From: Xiphias gladius
Lineage: Eukaryota > Chordata > Actinopteri > Istiophoriformes > Xiphiidae
DNA length: 64,000 nucleotides
Direction: 5' to 3'
Assembly: GCF_016859285.1 (NCBI RefSeq)
Contig: NC_053419.1
Span: 11,837,501 to 11,901,500, forward strand
Shown in pieces: positions 55,474 through 64,000 of this stretch. How positions within the stretch are numbered: position 1 is the first letter of the stretch; each line of letters begins with the position of its first letter. A program made the position numbers and the translations under genes. A model generated the notes under the pieces. That model worked only from the letters and a program-made list of their open reading frames with translations. It did no database searches and had not been told where the DNA came from.

Positions 55474-58400
55474 GGTGGCGTTGTTACTGCTGACCTGAAG
55501 ATACAATTACTTAAAATTATGCTGCAGGCACAACATGAAGCAACAAGAGGAAACATACCAAACTTATGGGCACATATATCAATGTATAGAGGTACGACTA
55601 GTTAACCAACCTTAACATTTCCTTTGGTTCAGGATGTAATGGCAATGCCAGTGTATCTAGTCAGTCTGTATCTGTGCCCCATTTCAATGCTTCTGATAGT
55701 CTAATAACTACATGCAAATACTGTCTAACATGCACAGTTTGCTACGTATTGCTAGTACATGGGCAAGTTAGACAGTATTACTAGGCACTAGCAATACGTA
55801 GCACACGTATTCACACATGGTTCTGTGCTTTTGGCTAACAATACGTGCTAATATTTCTAAATAAAATAACTTCTCATGCGCCACCTGATATGAAGCTTCG
55901 GCTTTAGCCTTGACTGGTAGCTCGGCTGACTAAAAATGAAAGCTTTTACATACCTAATATACTTTGAAGTTGCAAAGCTAAATAATGTAATGGTACTGGT
56001 CACAAAAGCAGGAGTAACGAGGACTCAAGGGCATGTCTCTGTCAAAACAAACTACTCGCAACCGCCACACAAACAGCTAACTTCCTTTCTAACCGTTGTC
56101 AGTTTTGATTGGCCACCAGCAGCAATAAATATACACAGTTTTTCCGGTCAGACTTTCAAAATAAAACCCGAAAACAAACCATAGCAATCCTACACAAGAG
56201 GGGTTCTTTCCAAATGTCAAAACTAATGTTATAGGGACCTTATAGTGATTGCCTACCACTAAAATAAGTAATTGTAAACCCATTTTAAAGCAAAGGAGTA
56301 TCATGGTTATTTTTCTTCAGGGGCCAATCACATTGACGATGCAGAGGAGGTCACTAAATTATGAAAAAGGCTTCTGCTCCCATTAAGTGGAAAAACTGGG
56401 GTTGAGAAATACACAGTGGTTGTGTTAAATGTGTATACTGTTACTCACACACTACGCTGGTTGCAGTTAGCTGAGAAATGGTTCCCTCTGTTGGTCATTG
56501 TGGGTATTGTATAGGTCTCAGTGAATAATTGAGTGTTTTGCAGTCGCTTGCTTGTTTGCATCCTGACTTAAATGTGATTAGGTCTAAAATTAGAAGGACC
56601 AACCAGATCTTTGAATTATGCTGAATTCAAACTCTGGATCCCAATCAACCCCCAGGTTGTGGACAGTTTTAACCAAGGGGTGAGCAGTAAAAAAAAAAAA
56701 TCATTAACCACAATAAAGGCAACCTCACAGTTGAACAGCTTCCCTGCAGTTTACACCTTAACTCTAACCAAGGGTCACAACAGTGTATAAGGAATTTAAG
56801 GAACACTGATAACCTGAAAAAAAGGTTGAAAAAAGTACTCGGTTTTCTCTGTGTGAACTTAGGTTTATCTGCTAATCTAACTGACTTGTAATGCTATAGG
56901 CTGAATGCTAACTCTTTCAAGTGACACCATATCTTATGAAGTTATTATAACTACTTTCAGTTACTTTAATGTAACCTAAGTTAGTTTAAGATGAATAATG
57001 TTTTTTAATCTAAAATATTACTTTGCAAAGTAACTTCAAATATACTCAGAAGTGTAATGGAGTGAAAAGTGGAGTATTTATTTAACATGTAGCAGTGAAT
57101 AAAGTTTATCATATTTATATCTAGTATAGATAATAGACGGATGGATAGCAATACTACAATAACTACAATAATAATGGGACGGTTAGCATCCCAATCTGCC
57201 TTTAGTTTAGTTCTGACTTGATCAGTGAAAGCGAAAATGCATTAGAATAATGTGATATCTTCATGCTTTAGTGAACCATGTCAAGCCAAGCTATCTTTTT
57301 TCAGCAATGCACTACAACAGTGTTGGGGACTCCTGACCAACTTTCACCTTCCTGAACAGATAACACCTGACTTTCCAGCTCCTTTAAGTTCACTATCAAC
57401 CTTAATATAAATGAGTAATGGTACAAATACTCCTTCAACATGCATATGCAAGCCAGAACATCATAGTATTCAGTATTTGTGTAAACTGAGAACACATGTC
57501 CTATATCTTCATGTCTTTTTCCATTTTTTAACATAATAATTGATTTAGGAGAGAAATTCATATTTTTATGAAATGTCATGAAAAGTATGATATCTCACAG
57601 TGAGTCTTTCTGTCAGGTTCTTTTACATCCTGAGTACACCCCTGTGGTAGTATACTGTATATAAGCCTACTGAATGTTTTAGCACTCTCAAAGCACCATA
57701 GACCTTAACTAATGTTGGATTTAACTGGGAAAAAAATGTGTTTAAACATGATCTGTCTCTCAAACCTTTTCTGTTATGACAGGTATTTTATCTGCTGCTT
57801 ACCTTTGAGTGATATGGATAGTAATCTCCATAATATTTTCAAATTTTCCATGGGGTTTCCAAAAGATGCAGTGGAAACTAACCATTCCCTTGAAGGAACA
57901 ACAACAACAACAACAATGAGATCAGACATGTGCTGCTATCATATCCCTGTATTACAAAATAAAACATAAAAAATACATAAAGTCGTGTCTGAACAAGTAC
58001 AAAATGTGGGAGCCAGTAAGTGAAGTGTTGGAAAGCCCACAAAGGTTTCATGCAGTCATACTTTAGATGGGAAAGTGCAGTCTCTGCAACACATAGCTGG
58101 TGGAATTATTGGATACATATCTGACCCCTTGAATATGGGAATTCCACCTGGCTGGTAACTTGATGATAGCGACTACATGTAAAACCTCTTTCTGATATGT
58201 TGTGTCAGAATTTCTTCCATTCAAATATCCGGCTTTCCCAAATGATGGGCGTTGATTTGTTGTGTGAATATGAATATCCGTCTTGTGTGTTGTTGTTGTT
58301 TTGATTGTTACTGTCTTTGAAGCCCATTTACATATCAAATACTGACTGAAAATTCTTTTTCTTCTTTCTCTATAGTAAGTTCTGTTACTATACCTTGGCA

Positions 58401-59300
58401 TACCGTGTAAGACAAACATAGAGAGGGAACCTTAGAGACACAAGCCAGTCTATTTAAAATGGCCTAAAATCAGTTCTTGATTTAATTCGTTTTTATTTAC
58501 TCCTTTATATTGCAAATGTATAATATACATCTTTATATGTATCATTATTGACTGCCGTTTTTATTTTGAGTTTTAATCATCATAATAACATACTTCTTAT
58601 TGCGATTATAATTATCAATTTTATTATTTTAGCTGTAGTGGTCGTATTGTAGAGCATTATTGTTCATTCTTGACATTTGAAGCTGCGGTTTGACAAAAAA
58701 TCTTGACTCAAGGTTCACTTACTAGCTTTTCTGGGCTTTCAACCACATCTCAGGGTTTTCAATAGCATGGATGACAATTAGCAACCTTCATCTGCTGATG
58801 AAGAGATGAAGGCAGTGGAATACGTTTGAAAGATCCTGTAAAAGCATGTAAGCAGACCTTGAGCTGGAAACTTTCATTTACTCCAGTATTCTGTCGAATT
58901 GTGTAGCAACTGTACTTTACTTGAGTATCTCCATTTCCTGACACTTACCTTACTTTTCAGATTAAGATTTAACATCCAAAACATATAAGTTTATAAAATA
59001 TGATGCATTTGTACAGATTAAACTGCCAAACACTCCATAAAGTAGGTAGAATTAGCTACAACTCGCCCAACAGTGAAATGCTTGCACATTTGTGCATATT
59101 TAACAATAAATCTCTAATATGGGACATCCCGCTGCATAATGAGCACTTCTACATTTGATTCCTCAAGTGCATTTTAATGATAATGTGTTTGTAATTGTAC
59201 CTAAATAAGATTTTGAACACAGATCTTTTACTTGTACCAGAGAATTTTCAAATTGTTGTATGGATACTTTGTTTACTTAAGTATAGGATCTGAATACTTC
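55474..59300 (-). other. plgrkt upstream intron or intergenic DNA
   Basis: Contains the interleaved inverted repeats at 55717-55802, an ACA run at 57898-57915 and AT-rich sequence. No coding exon is recognised on either strand. If plgrkt transcription begins near 59.5-60 kb this is its first intron. Confidence 0.5.
55717..55802. repeat. Interleaved perfect inverted repeats
   Basis: Arm A, AATACTGTCTAAC (55717-55729), is the exact reverse complement of 55767-55779. Arm B, GCTACGTATTGCTAGT (55741-55756), is the exact reverse complement of 55787-55802. The order A, B, A', B' is interleaved rather than nested. Confidence 0.9.
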
Positions 59301-59311
59301 CTCCACCATTA

Positions 59312-59314
59312 ATA

Positions 59315-59364
<50 letters not shown>
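59312..59364 (+). repeat. (ATT)n microsatellite
   Basis: About 17 ATT units, next to the start of the CpG-richer promoter region. Confidence 0.95.
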
Positions 59365-59429
59365 GCCCCACGTCAGACTGTAAACTGTACTAGTAAAACT
59401 GTAGTATACACGTGATGATACCTGAGAAA

Positions 59430-59960
59430 GAAAACTCGATCACCGAGAGTGAAACGGCCATGAAACAGAGAGAGCGGCGGTGGTGGGGGGGGGCTCCTCT
59501 GCTTCATTTGACTTCCAAATGTCTCGACAGCGTCCTCTCAGTAGGTTGTTGTGTCGGTCATGGTGCGGCCCGTGAACAAACATACACCCATGCCACGATG
59601 TTGAACTGCTAGAGCCCTTGGGGTTAGTGTTCTAGCCGTTTTTTATGACATTGACGAGTAGCGAGATAAGGTCGTCGGCTGCTTCCTTCCTTACAGAAAG
59701 GAAAGTGCTCCACTTCCGTCTCGGTCAAAACAGTCCGCAGCCTTCATGAAAAGACTATTTCACTCAGTTATGATATGTTACTTTATACTACTCGCCCCCC
59801 ACCGCCGAGCTTGGTTTAATCACGCGATGCCGTGACTTTGAAGGTGTAGTCCCCCGTTACTCACAATGTGGGGACAGTAACGAGGATGTGCCGGGAGCAC
59901 TCTCATCCCCTAACCGGGGACACGAAGCTGATCCCCGTAACGCCAACTCTGACCTTTTAG
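59430..59960 (-). promoter_or_regulatory. plgrkt: CpG-richer region, candidate plgrkt promoter
   Basis: CG content rises here between AT-rich flanks. On the minus strand there is a GGAAGTGG ETS-type site at about 59709-59718, common in housekeeping promoters. A possible donor TTTCT/GTAAGG follows near 59690 and could join the plgrkt acceptor at 55498. This would place plgrkt and cd274 head to head. The start site and the exon are inference. Confidence 0.4.
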
Positions 59961-60022
59961 GTGCATGATGTCGTACGCAGACTGGGGAAAGTTAAAGGAA
60001 GTGTTCAGAGGACGACCGTGAA

Positions 60023-60025
<3 letters not shown>

Positions 60026-60067
<42 letters not shown>
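60026..60067 (+). repeat. (GT)n microsatellite upstream of cd274
   Basis: About 20 GT units followed by GGGTGGGTGGG, ending about 45 bases before the cd274 TATA box. Confidence 0.95.
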
Positions 60068-60074
<7 letters not shown>

Positions 60075-60118
60075 GGTCCGAGCAGATGATGGAGTGGTTT
60101 CCTGAAGAGCCCCGCTTT

Positions 60119-60126
60119 TATAAATA
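60119..60126 (+). promoter_or_regulatory. cd274: TATA box of cd274
   Basis: TATAAATA, about 30 bases before a plausible start near 60150. A donor CAG/GTAAGA follows at 60217/60218, so 60150-60217 is a likely untranslated first exon, as in human CD274. Confidence 0.6.
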
Positions 60127-60149
60127 CGGCGTCAATCTCTCACTCTCTC

Positions 60150-60217
60150 ATCGTTTACAGTTGAAGGAAGAAGGAAACAACTCATGAAAACACAAATAGC
60201 TGTTGCATGAACAGCAG
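60150..60217 (+). other. cd274: Predicted untranslated exon 1 of cd274
   Basis: Bounded on the left by the TATA-predicted start and on the right by a consensus donor (CAG/GTAAGA). It contains two ATGs but only an 8-codon open frame (ATG at 60184), so it is read as a leader, with a possible short upstream ORF. Confidence 0.5.
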
Positions 60218-60593
60218 GTAAGAATACTTTATTACATGACAAACAGCAGTCTGGGTTTGCGCAGCTTTAAAACTGAATTCATTATTATCGTATTTGTTGT
60301 TACTATTATGATTATTGTTAGCATTGCTGTTATTCACTAAACTACAGCTATTACTGATAGTAGAAGTTTACTTATGAGCATTCAATTATCTCTCTACTTG
60401 ATGACTGCGATTTATTCATTTGTATAAGTATGTATTTGTTTTGTTAGTTGTGTTTTTCATTTTTAAATATTAATTTTGCCATTTATCCCCTTTTTGCCAA
60501 GTGTTTGAAACATTCTTTTCAACATTTTAAACATTTGTGTATTATTATTATTTTTGTTTTGTGTAATTTTAAAGTTTAAATAAAGGAAAATAG

Positions 60594-61220
60594 AACCATG
60601 CAAAGGTTTGGGCACCACAAGAGATTTCAGCTCTCAGATAACTTTTACTGAGGTCTCAGACCTCATTTAGCTTGTTAGGGCTATGGCTTGTTCACAGTCA
60701 CAGTGTTAGGAAAGGCCAAGTGATACAAGTTTTCAAGCCTTATAAATACTCTGACTCCTTAAACCTTGTCCCATCAAGCAGCAGCCACGGGTTCCTCTGA
60801 GCAGTTGCCTAGATCTCTGAAAATTAAAATAACTGATGCCCACAAAGCAGGAGAAAGCCATAAGTAGAAACAAAGAGTAACTATTTCCTCAGTAATGTTA
60901 TGTAATTAAGAAATGGCTGTAAACAGGAACAGTGGAGACCAAGAAAACTGTCAGATAGAACTCCTCGTAGGATTGATAGAAAGGCATATCGAAACTGCAA
61001 AAGACCTTCGGGAAGATTCAGCAGACTCTACTGTGCAGGGACACCTGCACAAACATGACCTTCATGGAAGAGTCATAAGAAGAAAACCTTTCCTATATCC
61101 TCACCACAAAATCCAGCATCAGTAGTTTGCAAAGGAACATCGAAACAAGCCTGATGCATTTTGGAAACAAGTCCTGCAGACTGATGAAATTAAAATAGAA
61201 TTTACAGCCCACTGAGGTTA
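60594..61220 (+). mobile_element. Tc1-like transposon fragment
   Basis: Starts with ACCATGCAAAGGTTTGGGCA, a typical end of a teleost Tc1-like family. Inside, one frame reads DSTVQGHLHKHDLHGRVIRRK. After a frame change near 61115 the next part reads FAKEHRNKPDAFWKQVLQTDEIK, matching transposase up to the first catalytic aspartate. Everything beyond is missing. It lies in the first cd274 intron, in the same direction as the gene. Confidence 0.75.
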
Positions 61221-61566
61221 ATTATCAATGGCAGCTCACCCACATTCACAGGCATAAAATGTTTTGCAGAGCAGCTCTTCAATTCCCCAGGAAAACAGCA
61301 CATACAATGACTAATCATGTGCTTACCACAAAACAGTTCACTCAAACTTATAAATAAATTTAAATAAAGCTTTACTTGACTTATTGGTAGTACTTGGTCC
61401 TAACAGAATTACTCAACATGTACAATCATGTTTATGTAAGGCACCGTAGATAAAATAACTTTTAGAAATGCATGTTGCTGACTAAGTCTTTCCACAGAAG
61501 CCGGACATGATAACAGATGTTCCAGATAAAATGTTGTTTACTGAGAGAAAAACGGCTGTTTCAGGA

Positions 61567-61627
<61 letters not shown>

Positions 61628-61948
61628 GCGTGTGGGTGCGTGCGGTGATATAGTTCCAGAGTCAAACAACAGCATCCTTGTGCTATTTTTGTTTCTTTTT
61701 CACAGTAAAACAACAAGGAAGTCTTTTAATTTACAGTAGAGCTGAGTCATGCTCAGATTCGGAAAAACAATGTATGGCTCACCATCATGTGAGCAATCAC
61801 TGCAGAGTGAAGAAGTGAACTAGATCAAAGCCTCTGTGTTTGTGGAATTCACATTTGGCCTTCTTCTGTAAAATGACACATGTTGTCAGTAACGTGGCCA
61901 AACATAGTCAAAATATTTCAACATCTGTAACATCTGTTTCTTCCTTAG
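61221..61948 (+). other. cd274 first intron, remainder
   Basis: Contains a GT microsatellite at 61568-61630 with GTGCG variants at its end. Nothing coding is seen before the exon at 61949. Confidence 0.6.
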
Positions 61949-61954
61949 GTCTCA

Positions 61955-63733
61955 ATGGACTGGAGCCATTTTGTAATTTTACAAGTCATATTTCAGCCAT
62001 CTCTTTCAGGTGTGTACAGCAATGGAGATACATATTTATGAGTAAATATGAGCACAAACAGGAAAAAAATTGCTACATGAAACCTTTCAATTTGACTCAC
62101 AAGCCAATTTAAAGCTGCTATGTAAAATCATTTAGTGAGCATAATTCGATGTCGTATATTGCTGCCTCAGTAAACATTTAATGGCTGTGGATTAAATTTT
62201 CATTAATCTTGACATTTGTATTATTTCCCTGCAGTCTTGTTCACTGTTGAGGTAGAGCAAACCATGTACAAGTCAGAGTTGGGAGGAGATGTTGTGATGG
62301 GATGCAGATTTCAGCCTAAACCATCAAATCCTGATACCGACCTGAAGGTGACCTGGCACTGGATCACCTCTGCCTCTGCTCTGGAAGTGTACCAGATGAA
62401 TAAAGGGCAGGAACACTCAATATCTCAGGAATTTCAAGGCCGTGTGAAGCTTCTGATGGAGGAACTGAAGGAAGGCTGGGCCAAGTTACAGGTCATTACT
62501 GGCAGTGATGTGTTCATACTTAAATAACATTTGTTGGGCAAGTGATGCGTTCTTTCCTGTAAAATTTCCTGTAAGTGACATGGTACACCTGTCTACACTT
62601 GTCCTCCCCTATTCAGCCTATTGGGAATTACTGATGTGTGGGTCAAATTTCCCACTGATGGTGTGGAGTGGGGCATAGGATGGCCTAGAAATGTCACTGG
62701 ATTCCTTGCTCATGTAAAAGTATCCTATTTATCCTCCCGTTAATATCTGCACTCACAGTGTTGTGTCGGATGCTAAGGTCCCGCCATCTTACCTTTGTGA
62801 GGAGATTTCGGTGCATCGCTCACTTTCCCAAATCATATATGTTATTACTGTGCTTGATGAGTTTAATCAATGAGAAAGTTGTTCAGAAAGTTGTTGATAT
62901 TCAAAACTTCTATTGTATAATACAGAATAAGACATGAGAAAGAGAGGGATAAAACGACAGAATTTACGATTTTGGTTAATTTAGTCCTCATTTGGCCATG
63001 AGGATATTTAATTCATCTTCTTTTGCCACTTTCCAGATCTCCAGGCTCAAGATGAATGACTCTGGGACCTATCAGTGTTTGGTGCAGAGCGGAGAAGGAG
63101 CTGACTATAAAACAATAAGTTTGTCTGTTTTTGGTAAGCACCAAGTCTGTAGCACTGTAACTTCTTTTAGGTTTTAATGTGAGGACTGCAGGGACTTTCT
63201 GTTAGGAAGGATCTTGCGCAATGGCCAGAGCATACGGTCATTTCTGGGCAGCATTATTCATTCTTAATCCGAAAACAAAAGTAGTACTGAGTTTGGTAAA
63301 AACAATACTTTTGGTTTATTTAAACTTTCCTCTTCCCCTTCATCTTCCCGTAATCAATATTATTCAAAATGTTTGAATCATAATTTTAAATTATATCATA
63401 GTAGTGCTAATCTAAACGTAGTTATATATACAGTATGTATATTCTCCCTATCCGATTCTCCTCTAGCACCTTATAAAGCAGTGACTAAACGCATTGAGAA
63501 GGCCGCAGATGGGGATGGATTGCTGCTAATCTGCCAATCTGAGGGATACCCCGAGTCGCCTGTTGTTTGGTTGGGTGGGCACGTGCATACATACAATCCC
63601 AACACCACCGCTGTATCAACACCAGACCAACTTTTTAAAGTCACCAGTCAGATACGCGTCAGCTCATCAGAAAAAAACAACTATACATGTAACTTCACAA
63701 ATGATGGCCACTCTGCAACATTTCATGTTCCAG
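61955..63733 (+). CDS. cd274: PD-L1 (Cd274), 5' part, runs off the window
   Basis: Type I membrane B7-family ligand whose mammalian counterpart binds PD-1 and restrains T cells. Exons: 61949-62009 (ATG at 61955; hydrophobic signal MDWSHFVILQVIFQPSLS), 62235-62491 and 63037-63133 (V-type Ig), 63467-63733 (C-type Ig), all with GT/AG borders and consistent phases. The 225 residues seen stop at a donor; the stalk, membrane and tail exons lie beyond 64000. The V domain has its cysteines in VVMGCRF and GTYQCLVQ. The stretch SGEGADYKTISLSVFAPYK matches the GADYKRITVKVNAPYNK signature of human PD-L1 better than PD-L2. The C domain has LLICQSEGYPESPVVW and NNYTCNF. An intron splits the V domain after AKLQ, unlike the single human V exon. 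Position after plgrkt supports cd274. PD-L2-like or a merged ancestor is the alternative. Confidence 0.9.
62492..63466 (+). other. cd274: cd274 introns around the second V-domain exon
   Basis: Introns 62492-63036 and 63134-63466, with the exon 63037-63133 between them. No other feature is recognised. Confidence 0.6.
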
Positions 63734-64000
63734 GTAAGTCTTTTATTTCCTTTAAGGCTTTCTACCTAGACCGTACTGAAAATGATTAACTGGGACAGAA
63801 AACGCAAGCAGACAGGGTTTTAAAATGCTGACCATGTAACTCCGACATCCCCAGGTCAAGTAAACACTGGGACTTTCTTACATGTCATCACCCATCTCTC
63901 CTCATTTCCTGTCAGCTCTCCACTGTCCCAACAAAATACAAAAGGATAAAATAATCAGTTGAGAGGCAAGCAGACAGTCAACAAGTCTTACTGACTCCTC
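63734..64000 (+). other. cd274: cd274 intron, open at the right edge
   Basis: Follows the consensus donor at 63734. No further exon appears before the window ends. Confidence 0.6.

Overview
The window is vertebrate genomic DNA, almost certainly from a ray-finned (teleost) fish, probably a percomorph. Genes are split by GT-AG introns. The intergenic DNA carries Tc1-like transposons, teleost-style MITEs, LINE tails and microsatellites. Four protein-coding genes are recognisable from translated exons, in the order and orientation of human 9p24.1: jak2 (+), a relaxin gene (-), plgrkt (-) and cd274/PD-L1 (+, running off the right edge). Family assignments rest on my recall of the human proteins; no database was searched.

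Layout. 1-6.3 kb: no gene recognised, one CpG-rich patch near 1.3-1.7 kb. 6.3-8.05 kb: a broken single-exon BTB/zinc-finger gene of the ZBTB6/ZBTB26 type on the minus strand. 8-22 kb: upstream DNA with a CpG-rich block at about 12.1-12.45 kb, two MITEs, a dead Tc1-like element with DD37E spacing (16336-17742) and a large inverted repeat (17.8-20.0 kb). 22.05-41.49 kb: complete jak2 coding region in 23 coding exons. They join without a frame error into 1,132 codons, the length of human JAK2. One intron contains a degenerate Tc1 element and another contains about 50 CA units beside a splice donor. 44.4-45.55 kb: two-exon relaxin. 47.2-55.5 kb: four-coding-exon plgrkt. 60.1-63.7 kb: first five exons of cd274.

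Functionally, Jak2 is the cytokine-receptor tyrosine kinase and relaxin is a secreted two-chain hormone. Plgrkt is a membrane plasminogen receptor ending in lysine. Cd274 is the immune-checkpoint ligand, which in mammals is induced by JAK-STAT signalling. These genes are not an operon; what stands out is the conserved neighbourhood. The teleost relaxin has a relaxin-3-type B chain and sits where mammals have the INSL6/INSL4/RLN2/RLN1 cluster. The cd274 V-type Ig domain is split by an intron that the human gene lacks. I see no tRNA, rRNA, CRISPR or bacterial-type feature and no wholly unknown system. The most unusual sequence structures are a duplicated 3' splice site in jak2, an interleaved pair of perfect inverted repeats in plgrkt, and a microsatellite next to the TATA box of both rln and cd274.
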